The position numbers and the translations under genes are program-made. The notes below the pieces were generated by a model, which was given only the letters and a program-made list of their open reading frames with translations, searched no databases and had not been told where the DNA came from. Shown piece after piece: positions 30,122 through 41,970 of a DNA stretch of 64,000 bases (position 1 is its first letter; each line of letters starts with the position of its first letter). The DNA is from Fremontodendron californicum (lineage: Eukaryota > Streptophyta > Magnoliopsida > Malvales > Malvaceae), in NCBI GenBank assembly GCA_030761205.1, contig JAULJL010000035.1, positions 12,666,001 through 12,730,000 on the forward strand. The letters are read 5' to 3'.

Positions 30122-31535
30122 TAGACAAACCCATCAAGTTTCTTGATGTCATGTTTTAAAATAATTATCTTTTATTACCTTGTAGTATTGTTTGTGCAAT
30201 ATTCATTTTGTATTACATAAATGTACATACAATTGGGTTTGGTTTGGTTTGGTTTTTTTATTTCAAAAATAATTACAACAGAAATTTTGATTTGTATCGT
30301 ATGAATGTTTATTGTTGTTTTACATTAGCAAAATAAAATGATAAGGTCAAAATATAGTTGAAAAGTTCAAGAAGTCTAGTTTCAAACCATATTTTTTTAA
30401 ATTTAATGAACTATATATAGAAAAATACATTTAAGAAATAATAGGTTAAGATCAAATGAGCAAAAGGTTAATTCTTGTAAAGCCTTGTGAAACGATTCTG
30501 TTTTCTTATAGTTTTATATATTTATTTCACATAAAATTTCTTGGTGAAATTTCATCATATGGTTTATCCTTCTTGGGTATGCTAACTATCATCAAATAAG
30601 GTGCAAAATTGTTAGGTTTCATTGTCTATACATCAATGAAAGAACGTAGTTAATCGAAATTTAGTAATGCTCTGTTGCTTTTTTTTTTTACAATGCCACC
30701 ATCTCTTTTAGATGTACCAAGATATTAAATATTATTATATATAATATCAAAGCTTTATAAGTAAGGCATTATTTCTTATAAGAGAATTCACCTCCATCAC
30801 CACAATGAAAGTTTTTAACTCTCTATTGTTTCAAATCTATTATTTCATAAGTAGGTCGAAACTTGATTTGTTCCATCTGGTATTTCAAATCAATCAATGA
30901 ATTTAATCTTTGAAGTTTTATAAAAAAAAAAATTGAACAAGTGTGTTTTAGGTTTGGTTTGGCACATTGATAGAGGTGGTAAACGAGTTGGTTATGGCGG
31001 ATACGAGTCGAATTGTTTTTTTTATTTGGGTCATTTTAGAGTTTGGTTTATTTTGCGTTTTGGTTGTTTTTGGTTCAGATATTTTAGAGTTCAAATAATT
31101 TCGTTTGGAATTTTGGTTATAGACATTTTTGTAATTTCAAATGAAATAATTAATTTAAAATGTAATAGAAATACTAAAATTAAAATCTTAAAAATTAATA
31201 AATATTTATATAAATATAAGTTCTATAATAATTTATACATTGAGTATCAATATATTTATATTTGAATATTTTTATTACTTTTTTAGTCTATTTTATTGGT
31301 TCAAATCTAACATATCTACTTGTAGTATGAAAAAGAAAAAGAATTTTTAATTTTTACATTTTTATATTTCTTATTATTATATTTTTAATTTTTATGATAT
31401 TTGTTATTGAACTTAATTTTAATTAATGATTATATATATATATATTTTTATTTTATAAGTAAGTCAAAATCAATATAAAACAACACTAAAAGAAGTAAAA
31501 ATCCAGAGGCTCGTAGTGAAGTCATAAAGAAAATT
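30122..31535. other. 3' flank of the receptor kinase, no further gene
   Basis: AT-rich. At about 30968 the sequence ATAGAGGTGGTAAACGAGTTGG resembles the terminus of a plant hAT element, and the following 300 bp have the T/G-rich pattern of such subterminal regions. I see no right-hand end. A (TA)n stretch lies at about 31431-31446. Confidence 0.4.
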
Positions 31536-31805
31536 GACAAAATTCATAGATCCTTTTGTGGGATGGTAGTTGTGTAAAGAAATATATGGTCAAAAGTTAA
31601 TTGGATGAAAGTGTGCACTCCCATAGCTACAGGTGGACTTGGTATTTGTGACCTTAATGCGAAGAATTCTGTCCTTTTTGGCCAAATGGTGGTGGAGATA
31701 TGCTAGAGAACCTAATTCTTTTTGGAGAAAATTGATTATTGCTAAACATAGTTCCTCAAATTCGCAACTGTGGCTACCTTATAGGCCACGAAAACTCGAA
31801 TAACT
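31536..31805 (+). pseudogene. LINE reverse-transcriptase C-terminal fragment
   Basis: The + strand translates, with stops and one frameshift, to a peptide containing ATGGLGICDLNAKNSVLFG and then FWRKLIIAKH. This is the post-RT motif of plant LINEs (GGLGI followed by a conserved Trp/Lys-rich stretch). The matching downstream zinc-binding and RNase H parts appear at 36440-37735, so this LINE seems to have been split by later insertions. Confidence 0.6.
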
Positions 31806-31844
31806 ACAAATGAATATGCAAAAAGAACTTAATTGTATGAACTG

Positions 31845-32240
31845 AAACATTGCTTTTTTTTACTAAGCTAAATATTATTAAGACCCAAAAGGGTAACAGA
31901 AAACAAAGCAACAATAGAGTTTCAACACTGGGTGAAACACCAGACCAACAGCAAAACATATTCAACAACACACAACTCTGACCATGGTATACATACCATA
32001 AAATCACACAGTAGTAGAAAGTCAAGCCAAGAAGCTTATAGCATTGGCAGCGTCAGACACAACAAGAACCCAGAACATTTTCAAAACAAAAACCAAAAAC
32101 AAGGTTGAAGACAGCAGACTAAAAGAGCTATAAACACTGCCTTTGCTTGAAGAGCCTGAATGAAATAAATGAGTCTGATGAACCACCATCCCATTTGCCT
32201 CTCGAAATATCACACAAATCAACTGCTTTTGATTTCTGAT
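31845..32240 (-). mobile_element. Antisense LINE 3' fragment
   Basis: The + strand T-run followed by ACTAAGCTAAATATTATTAAGACCC at about 31852 has the look of a LINE 3' end on the minus strand. Upstream on that strand is CVIFREANGMVVHQTHLF (32220-32170), an RNase H tail motif (FREANG) of plant LINEs. It is short and non-functional. Confidence 0.5.
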
Positions 32241-32325
32241 ACTGATTCTAAGAGCCGCAAAGTAGATAGCAATACTATCATTTTTCTTACTTTAAGTATG
32301 TTGTCTTTGTTGCTCCTCTTAGCGC

Positions 32326-35300
32326 TGTAGACACCTAATTTTGTTTGGACCCGTGAACAAGGTACGTTTTCTTGCAAATCCAAGTTTCTAAATTTACCTC
32401 AATTTCATGGTTTAGTGACTTGACACTTGGGCTCGATAAGGTGCCGGTTTTGACACTTTCGGATGAAAAAGTCAACATGAAAAAAGTTAAAATTGAAGAA
32501 GTCAAAGTTGACCAAAAGTCAAAGTCAACATTAAAAAGTGAACTTTGGAAATATCAAGATTAGAAAGGGAATTGGATGGTGAAGAGTTAATCTTGATAAT
32601 TAAAAAGTCAACTTTGAGTAGTAAGATTAAAAGGAATAAAGTTGGAGCAAAATGGAGAAAAAAGGTTGGTTGGAAGCTTCAAGACAATTTTGGGAGCCCT
32701 TTTTTTTAAAATCCAAGTGGTGTTAATTGTTGAAAATTTTGGAAGCCCAACTTGGAATTTTGGTGGAAACTTGGTGTAAGATGAAAGCCCATTTTTTTTT
32801 AATCTAAGTGATATGAAAATTTGGTGGAAATTGGAAGCCTATTTTTTATATCCAACTGGTAGGAAAATTGGTGGAAGATGAAGGCCCAATTTTTAAAAAG
32901 AAAAATGATTGGAAATTTGGTGGAAGTTGGAAGTCCAATTTTTAAAGAGAAAAATGATGGGAAATTTGGTGGAAGTTGCAAGCCCATTTTTTATCCAAGT
33001 GGTAGGAGATTTGGTGGAAGATGGAAACCCACATCTTAAGGATCCAAGTGGTGGGAATTTATCTAGGAGGATGGGAGCCCAATTTTGTAAAAAATATGAA
33101 AGACCCAACTTTAAAGTCCATGAAGGGAGAAAAATGGTGGAAGGCCCAAAGTTAAAGTCCATGTAGGAAAATGGATGAGAGGAAGAGGGGTGAAATTAGA
33201 AACAAATAAAAGGTTGTAGGAAAATTGTAGGAATAAGCTTAAGGTAAAGTTGTATAAAATGGAGGAGTAAAGAATGCTCTTAGAAGGCCAAATGGAAACT
33301 TAGGAAATAAGGTTAGGAGTTACAAGAGTAAGGACATGACTCACCAAGGTTTTACGTGAGTCGTCTATAAAGAAGGAGAACCATTGGTGGGTGAAGGAGG
33401 AGGTGCCAAGTGGCTAAAAAATGGAAGAGGCTAGAAGAAACTAGAGAAAGCTAGAAGAAAAAAAAAAAAGGCAAGGGCTGGAAATTATAGGGAGTTTCGG
33501 CCAACAGCCCAGATAAAGGGAGGAAGAGAAGAAAAAAATAAGAAAAAAGTAGAGAGAAAAAAGAAGGAAAAAAAAAGGAGAGAAAAAAAAGAAAGGTTTC
33601 TTTGCTAGAAAAGCTACGGTAGTCTTCACTTTTCTTCGCCATGTTTTCTTTTCAAACTTTTCATTTTCCATTTTTTTGGTTTTCCCTCTCTTATCTTTAA
33701 GTTTTCAAGTCTTAAAAAAGGTTTTTATAAAAGCTTCCCTTCTCTTCTCTTCTCATTTTGAAAACCATAAAGTTTGTCAAATGTTGTAAAATATTTTTTT
33801 TTTTCTCTTGGAAGTGGCGCATAGTCCATGTTCTTTTACTACATTTTTTTTGCTCATCTTGTTATTTTGATATATGGCATATCGTGGTTATTTGATGATC
33901 TTTTTCTTGTTTTTCTCTTTAAAAAAGTAAGTTATGAGCTTGATGATCTTAGAATTTTTTCTAAGTGATAGTTGAGTCGGATTAACCATCCATGAGGCTA
34001 ACTTTGAGCCAACTACTTTGTTTGCTTAAAAAATATTTTCTAAAATATTCCAAATGGATTTTGGTTTGGATTAATCAATAATCCATGGCCAAGTCTTGTT
34101 TTTCACCATGCTTGGGAAAATAAAAGTTTTAAAGGTTGGATATGGAGATTGTGGGCTACATGAGTCTATGTATTTTTTTAAAAATAAAAAACTGTTTTGA
34201 GACCATTTTTAAACGCCTTCGCTGAATCCATAGGATGGGTTTCAAAGCCATTGTTTTCGGTTTTTCAAGGTTCACAAACAAGGTTTTTGATAAAAACGAG
34301 TTTTGGGTAGCTAAAACGAGCATCGAAAATGAGTCAAAATTTTTGTTTTCCTACACTAGATAGTTCTGCCAACCTTTGTTTTCACTAAAAAAATTGCATT
34401 CTTTTATTTTTCTCGGCTTTTCAAACATTGCATTAAGGTTAATCAAGCGGGTGTTAGGATGTCCAAACAATGGCATTCGAATGCCTCTCCTTTTTTTTTT
34501 TTTTTTTGAGTTAATTAACCTAAACTTACTCAAGGAATTCGAATATCTTTTCCATGGTATTCAGATATCCCTTATGCAAAAATCTGTGCCTAAAAATCCA
34601 TTTTTGTCTAAGTCCGATCTAAGTTTCTTCAAAGGTATTCGAGTACCTCTATAGGTATTCGGATGCCCTCTCTTCAAGGGAGAAACACATTCCCGATAAT
34701 GGTCCCTTTTAAATGCATTTCATACTTTCAAAAAATGTTTTTTAATTTCTTCATATAAACGTGCTTTCTCAGTTACATAAACATTTGGCATGAGTACTTT
34801 TTTAGTCTTTGTCGGGTTTGCCGGGGAGGTTAGGAAATTCTCCGACGCAAGTGTTTATGAAATCGTAAAGTATGGTTTGCATTTTATTTGGAATTATATA
34901 AGTGTTAGGCAAAATAATTATTTTCTAAGCTTTGCTGGGTTTACCGGGGAGTGCGGTAATATTTTTCGACGCATGCATTTAAGTAATTTCACATAAGAAA
35001 TACATGAAAAAGATTTCCAAATCAAGATGGTGTGCATTATTTCTTGTTTATGTTATTTAATTATTGATATTTATATTATGTTCTTAATTATGCTATTTGA
35101 TAATTCATGTTCATATTACTTTTCCTATGTTGTATATTAATAATGTTTGCATATTCATGTTCAATTTAAATGAGTTTTAATGCACATGAAAAATAACGTT
35201 TTAATAAAACGAGGTAATGTTCCCAAGTTAAAATAGTTGATGAGTTCTCTGCTGGGTTTGTCGGGAAGGATTTCATCAATTATTATTAACCACATAACAT

Positions 35301-35814
35301 CTTTTTTCAGAAAAAAGAGAATGATTCAGATGATTTCAAAATGAGGAAAAATTCTATATTTTGCCGGGTTTGCTGGGGAATATAGAAAATTTTGTGGTAA
35401 TAAAATTTTGGATCATTTTTAGATAATATGATTTTTTTTCTAAGGGAATTATCTTTAAATATCAAATCTAAAACCAACTTTTATCGAGATTTAAGATAAT
35501 ATATGATTAATAGGGTACCGTTTTATACGGACGTTGTGGGTGTGCTAATACCTTCCCTACACGTAATCGACTCCTGAACCCGCCATTATTTTTCTTTGGT
35601 TTAAAGCGTAGGGTTCAAAATTGGTTTATTTTAAAGATTTTAATTAATGAATTTTTATAAAAATCGGTTTTAATAGGTGACCGATCACACCTAGTCAAAA
35701 AAGATCGATGGCGACTCCTTTCCTTCGAGGTTTTTCGAAGCCCATATTATTTACAAGGAACTATTATCTTTTCCATCTTCAACTTCATTTAGCGGTCGCG
35801 AGATCGTTATGGCA
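32326..35814 (+). repeat. Tat/Ogre-like LTR, + orientation (possible solo LTR)
   Basis: Starts TGTAGACACCTAATTTTG and ends ATCGTTATGGCA, with the same termini and internal landmarks as the minus-strand Tat LTRs further right. These are the GGTGACCGATCACACC word near 35675, GGTGTGCTAATACCTTCCC near 35540 and four CCGGGTTTGCCGGGGA-type words at 34811-35384. The length is 3,489 bp. No internal domain follows on either side and the flanking five bases differ (AGCGC versus AATAT), so it is either a recombinant solo LTR or a truncated element. Confidence 0.7.
32680..33165 (+). repeat. Tandem repeats inside the Tat-like LTR
   Basis: About eight degenerate copies of a 50-60-bp unit built around AAATTTGGTGGAAGTTGGAAGCCCA. 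ORFs across it are repeat artefacts. Confidence 0.7.
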
Positions 35815-36439
35815 AATATGATTCGCATCTCAATTACTTACTTTGATGCTCCTTCAGTCGAAAATTCAATTCACCATCGTGCAATAAACATTCCTGCAAG
35901 ATCCACCTCATCTTTAGCAAAAAACGGCAATAACAATGGCTTCTCGAAAAACATATGTAAATCTTAAGTTTTTTATCATAGCCTTCATATAAACAATTAT
36001 CGAAAAGGTATCCCAAGAGGAGATCAAGTAGTATTAAAGTCTACTTGTACACACTAGTTGCCCCAAGATCATTCAATCAACATAGTAACACCCCCCATAA
36101 TTGCTACTTTGCTGAGTTATCAAATGGAGCATATATATTACTGGTCACACACTGAAAATTGTCCTGAACCCAACACCCTATCACAATAAAATTGTAAAAA
36201 ACATTGCTATTACTGATTGTCTACGACTCCATTGCGTGTGCCCAGGTAGAAGTTTTATATAAATGTATCGACATACTATTAAGTATTTTGATTTAAATTC
36301 TTTTCATTCTAAGAGGTGAAATAGAATAACCCAGTTGAAGCATAATGATCATACACCTGTAATGCATTGTATGTCCCATAATAGGTCTTATTCTTCTACC
36401 TTTTTCTGGGGGGTCGATGACTATTCATAGCTATTACAA
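35815..36439. other. Unassigned DNA between the LTR and the LINE fragment
   Basis: No gene recognised. A minus-strand reading at 36016-35834 (WILQECLLHDGELNF) is open for 60 codons but matches nothing I know. It may be part of the LINE whose tail is at 31845-32240, split by the LTR. Confidence 0.35.
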
Positions 36440-37905
36440 ACAAAAGGAAATTATCCTTTGTCTGGAGAGCTGTGTTGAAGCTAGCTAGCTAAGGACAATT
36501 CTGTTAGTAAATTTATTGGAACTGAAGGCTACAGATGGATAGTGGGTAATGATGATGATAATCTTTTCTAGTTTGATAAATGGTGCGGGGAAAAACTACT
36601 TCGAGAGACTTTTCCAAGACTGTTTCTCTTGGCTTTGGATAAGCATGCCAAAGTGACTGATTACTGCATCAGCAACAGTCTTTCTCATTCTCATTGGAGG
36701 AATTTCTTTCGAAGAACACTTCTTGATAATGAGTTCGTCCAGCTTAACAAACTATGTTCATGCTGTGACAACATTTATCTTACCCCCTCAAAGAGAGATC
36801 TAATTGTTTGGGAACTTGACAACAAAGGTATGTTCTCTATCAAAAAATTACCTACCTTGTTTATTCATTCAAATGATCTATCACCTCTTCCTGAATTTAG
36901 TCAACTATAGAAGTTTGAAATTCCCCCTAAAGTTCTTGTGGCTTGTTATTTTGGATAGAATTCACACCAAACGTTTCTTGAAAAATAGAGGTATTCCTAT
37001 TTCCTCTACACACAGTCAATGCCCTTGTTGTAATTTGGTTGAGGAAGATTCTAATTATGTATTAATCTCCTACACATGGATGTACCACATTTGGTGTCTA
37101 TTTCTAAATTGGTGGAATATTAGTTGGTTTTCGCAACCTTTGAAAAACTTTTCTTTTCACAATGCTTTGAGATCCTTTTTCCTTGTTCATTGAAATCTTG
37201 GGGAATTACCTCATTTGTTGCCGCTATCTAGTTTATTTGGCTAATAAGGGAACGAGATTGTTTTTGACAATAAGAAATGAACATTGAGGAGTTGCTATTT
37301 CTTGTTAAGTTTCGATCTTTCTTCTAGATTGAGGCTATTAACGTTAATGTTGTTTTTTTGGATAACTTATAGTGGAGTAATCTTGTATCTTGCTGCTCTT
37401 CCTCTCTCAAAAAACCATTAAGGCAAAGATCTTATTGGCTACCCTAAAATATATGCGATTAAATTTTCCTTTGAAGTGTTTGTGAAACTTGGAAAGCATC
37501 TTGCGATGGGGCTTATTATTGAATCAAACTCAACAGATGCATTAAGTTGGTGTAGCAACATTGATTCAAGGCCCTGGAAATTATGGAATTTGTGCAGGGA
37601 AATTGATTATTACTGGTCCTTGATTCAGCAAGTTAGAATGAACAAAATATTTTGAGAAATCAATGGAATGGCAAACTCTTTAGCAAAAGCTGGTGTTGAT
37701 AGGACTGATCCATTTTTAGCCTGGTGATAATTTCCTGTTTAGATATACTTGTCCAGGTTATTTTCTTTGTACCTACTTTGGCTCTCTATTTCTAACTTGC
37801 CTATATTTTCAAGGGTTACTCTCTTGCTTTGGTGCATGGTATTTTAATCTTTGACTTTGGCTCTTAAGAAAATGTTAGCTTATAAAAAATAAAAAATAAA
37901 AGCAA
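36440..37905 (+). mobile_element. LINE 3' half (zinc-binding zf-RVT and RNase H remnants, poly-A end)
   Basis: On the + strand: a region like the LINE zf-RVT domain (36629-37190; DLIVWELDNKGMFSIKK, then a Cys-containing segment in a second frame after a break near 36905). An RNase H tail follows at about 37510-37725 (LIIESNSTDALSW, INGMANSLAKAGVDR). It finishes with TTAGCTTATAAAAAATAAAAA at 37876-37900, a typical plant L1 3' end. Several stops and frameshifts make it a pseudogene. It likely continues the fragment at 31536-31805. Confidence 0.7.
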
Positions 37906-38738
37906 CTCAAGGAAACAATTTATAAATAAAGACTGCTATATATTTATATAAATAATTTTTTACTCTTAACTTATTGGATACTTAAATAACCACTTAATTC
38001 AACAATTTTTTTTTTTTTTTAACTTTTTTCCTTTTTCGTTTTACATTATTAGCTGGTTTAGTCATTATATTATAATTTTTAACAATTTTTTAAATTTTCA
38101 AGAATTTTTTCTTATACTTGTTTTGTTTTTGGTCTGGACATAAATTATAAATGCTAACAAAACTATATTAGATCTAAATGTATACTCTAATTGATCAAAT
38201 ATCAATTAGAATGTTGAATGGTGGACATTAAAGATTATCAATTAATTGGTTTAACCTTAATAATTATTAATTAATACTTAGAAACTTAGGAAATCATATA
38301 ATATTTGACCAATTTGACATTAACATTAGATGTAATCATACACACCAATTACCAAATGTCCAATTAGAATGTTGAATAGTAAACATAATTGAAAATAATA
38401 TAAATTATCATTCATAAAAAATACAAACTTAATATGAATAATTTGTCAATTACTTAACCTTAATAGTTAGTAACTTTATAATACTATGTAAAAATTAATT
38501 GATATAGTACTATTTTGAAAGTAACAAATAAATAAATATATATGTCGTAGCAGAAAAATAACTTAATAGTTTAATACATGTATCAATCAATTTGTTTGCA
38601 TTTGAAGCTTGTACAAATAAGAAATCACATGATATTTAAAATTAATTAAAATAATGCTAATAGTGTTATATATTAAATTTATTTTGTTTAAATATAAGTT
38701 ATTTTAATTTTATTTAAAAAATTTAAGTAAACAAGTCT
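37906..38738. other. AT-rich DNA without recognised genes
   Basis: Very AT-rich. The word CAATTAGAATGTTGAAT is repeated at about 38203 and 38370 in a locally duplicated segment. No coding region is seen. Confidence 0.4.
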
Positions 38739-39639
38739 TGTCATAATGGTTTTTCGATCGCTAGACGATTTTAAAAGCAAACACAGGGAGTCGCCACTAA
38801 TATTTTTTGTTTAGGTGTGATCGGTCACCTATTAAAAATCAGTTTTTATAAAACATTTTAAAATTAATTAAAATATTTTAAGAAGACCAATTTTGAAGTC
38901 TGCTTTTTAATCCAGAGAGAAAACTAAAGCGGAAATTCGGGAGTTGGTTACGTGCGGGGAAGGATTAGCACCCCTACAACGCCCGTAAAATACGGTACCT
39001 TATTGATTACGTGTTATCCTAAGTCTCAGTAGAAGTTGGTTTGAGGTTCGACATTTAAAAAAAATTCCCTTTTAAAATAATCATGTTATTTGAGAATGAA
39101 CCATAATTTATTAATGCGAAATTTTTTCATATTCCCCGGCAGACCTGGCAAAACATGAAAATTTTTATTTATTTCAGAATTCTCCGAATCACCCTCGTTT
39201 TAAAAAAAGATATTTCGTTATTAATAATAATTGATGATATCCTCCCCAGCAGACTCAACAGAGAACTCATAAATTATTTTACGTCGGGAATAACCTTGTT
39301 TTGTTAAAAATCATTAGTTTTTATGCATTTAAAATTATTTGAAAATGATCATTTTTTATATTTTTTTACAGGATTAATAATGCATTTAATAAAAATAAAA
39401 ATAAAATAAGGTAAAGAATTAAACCAAAACAAATAATAATAACTACTATAACAAGGAAGGTAAATAAATAAAAAAGATAAAATTATAAAATGAAATGAAA
39501 TGTAAATAAAAATAAAAACAAAAACAAAAATAACATAACATAAATGATAAAATCACAAAAAATTCCAAGCTCGGGTGCTAGAATTAATTCCTTAAAAAAA
39601 ACATAATAGAATCTTTGTTTCCTTAATTTTTCTTTCTCT

Positions 39640-39769
39640 TTTTTCTTTTTTTTCTTATCTTTTCTTTTCTTTCCTTTCCTTTTCTTTTTTCTTTTTTCTT
39701 TTTTCTTTTTCTTTTTCTTTTTCTTTTTTCTTTTTTCTTTTTCTTTCTTTCTTTCTTTCTTTCTTTATT

Positions 39770-39805
<36 letters not shown>

Positions 39806-39925
39806 TCCTTTCCTTTTTTTTTTTTATTTCCTTTCTTTTCACTTTTTTTTATTTCCTTTCTTTAATATTTTCCTTTGTTTCCTTTTTCTTCTTCTTTTCT
39901 TTCTTCTTCTCTTCCTCCCTTCTCC
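39640..39925. repeat. Polypyrimidine (TTTC)n tract
   Basis: Nearly 300 bp of C/T only, including long (TTTC)n, inside the LTR. A shorter, less regular counterpart lies at 50140-50350 in the paired LTR. Confidence 0.9.
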
Positions 39926-39997
39926 CTGGAGCGGGTCAACGCGCGGACCAGGGACAAATCAGGGTCCACGCGCGGATCCTGCCTGGTTTTTTTCTTC

Positions 39998-40005
39998 TAT
40001 AAAAG
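39998..40005 (+). promoter_or_regulatory. Antisense TATA-like site in the Tat LTR
   Basis: TATAAAAG followed by a (CT)n Y-patch lies on the + strand, opposite to the element. The paired LTR keeps the same arrangement (TATATAAAAG at 50433-50442 then CT repeats). This is the layout of a plant core promoter reading antisense to the retrotransposon. Confidence 0.35.
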
Positions 40006-41289
40006 CCTAATTCTCTCTCTCTCTCTTCTCTCATTTTTTTCTTTCTCGCTCTACCCTTTCAGACCCTCTCACCTCTCTCTAAAAGAACCCAAAATCCGGC
40101 GATCAAACCACCGCACCGGCCGTCGTCACCGTCGGTGGCTGATCAACCCCAAAATTTCACCTCGAAACCGTTTCGGCCTTCTCTTTCCGATTCCGACCTC
40201 CGTTTTTTCAAAAAATGCCCTGAATTTCCTTGACCTAAGGCTTAAATCCAAAATTTCAACTCTAAATCTGATCGCCGTCCATCATTGTATGGGGCCCAAA
40301 ATCGAACCACAACCTCCTCACCACGTCCTCTGATTGTTCACTGTTCAAATCATGAAAAAAACATTTCGAACTCCTCCAAATCCCAAAAATCCGAAACCCT
40401 TTGGTTTTTCTCTTTTGTGTGTTTGCTTTTTTTTTTGGTTTTGTGTTTGCTAAGGTTGTGGTTGCTTGATGAGTGTTGGTGGTGGGGAGGATATGTGACG
40501 GTCAGTTTAAGGGCAGTGGGTATGAGTGTTTTTTTGGGTGATATTTTGTTATCTTTTTTTCTCTCTAGTTCCTGATTCAAAAGAAAAAATTCCCTTTCTG
40601 ATGTGAAAATATGGACTTTTATTCCAAGGTTTTCGGATTTCTTGTAACCAGGTTTACGGGTTAGCTGGTGAGGGTTGCTAGGTAGCTCGTTGAATTTGGG
40701 AGATCATGGTAGGTTGAGGCAATGTGATGAAGCAGTTTAAGGTGGCTGGGATGGTGGCATGTGTGTGTAGCTGTTGTTGTGTGTGCAGTGCAGTTGGGGT
40801 TGAGTGAGGGAGAGGGGCTAGCAAGTTGGATAGGTGGTGGCTGGCAGAGATTAGGGTAAGGGCAGTGCAGGCTGCTGGCAACCTAATTTCAGCTGCCAGC
40901 CGCTGCCCTAAGTTTTTTTTTTTAATTATTCTTTTTTGGTTCTGTTTAATTAATAATTTTAAAATTAATTAAAAAAATGCTAATGGGCTTTCTCAATATG
41001 GGCTTCATATCAAATCATGCCTAAGGCCCAAAATGAAGGAATTTCAATGGATCCAGAATTGATGTCGAACGAAATTTGGTGTTTACAGCTGCCCTTCTTT
41101 GTCTATTGCTGAGAATCAGGAATAGGGCAAAGACCTAAGCAACAATTTTGTCCGGGATCATTGATCTACACCAAATTCCTTTTCTTCTTTTCTTCATTTT
41201 TTGATTTTTTTCAATTTTCTCATTTCGTTCATTCATCATTCATTTTTTTGGTCTTTAAATTAAAATAAAAATGCACTTTTACACATATG

Positions 41290-41970
41290 CACATATATGA
41301 TGTGCCAACTTCACAGGGCTTAAAATTATTATCATGCCTGCTAGATTTGGCTTAAATTTATCTCATATGGTGTCAACTTCATTGGGCTTAAATCATTTTT
41401 GTGCCAGTTACATTAGGCTTAAAACATCCAAAATGCCAACTTCGACTAGGCTTACACCATAACTCTACCAGCATACATTGGGCTTAACCAACTAAAATGC
41501 CAATTTCGACTAGCTTACACCATAATTGTGCCAATTTCAATTGGACTTACACCATAACTGTGCCAGCTTACATTGGGCATGACCAACTAAGATGCCAACT
41601 TCAACTGGGCATACATCATAACCCAGTTTACATTGGGCTTACCAACTAAGATGTCAACTTCAATTGGGCTTACACCATAACTGTGTCAGCTTACATTGGG
41701 CTTAACCAACTAAGATACCAACTTCAACTGGGCTTACACCATAACTGTACCCGCTTACATTGGGCTTAAACCAACTAAGATGCCAACTTCAATTGGACTT
41801 ACACCATAACTGTGCCAGCTTACATTGGGCCTGACCAACTAAGATGGCAACTTCAACTGGGCATACACTATAATTGTGCCAACTTACACTGGGCTTAACC
41901 AACTAAGATACCAACTTCAACTGGGCTTACACCATAACTGTGCCAGTTTACATTGGGCTTAACCACATCC
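41290..41970. repeat. Tandem array of about 64-bp units
   Basis: About ten copies containing CAGCTTACATTGGGCTTAACCAAC and GCCAACTTCAACTGGGCTTACACC, each about 63-64 bp, placed just inside the 3' LTR of the outer Tat element. Tat-lineage elements commonly carry such arrays at this position. Confidence 0.85.

Larger units (their letters stand above)
38739..41087 (-). repeat. Tat-like 3' LTR of the outer element
   Basis: On the minus strand it starts TGTAAACACCAAATTTCG at 41087 and ends CCATTATGACA at 38739 (2,349 bp). A purine-rich AAAGAAGGGCAGC precedes it, the polypurine tract. It aligns to 49227-51250 with roughly 10% difference in the part I compared. That is far more than in the Athila pair, so this insertion is old. 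Confidence 0.75.

Noticed and set aside
30933..31265. 110-aa ORF downstream of the receptor kinase
   Set aside because: Begins in a hAT-terminus-like sequence and continues through T/G- and A/T-rich DNA; no protein features.
39875..40580. Apparent proline/serine-rich gene in the Tat LTR
   Set aside because: The same region recurs in the partner LTR with broken frames; it is LTR noncoding sequence.
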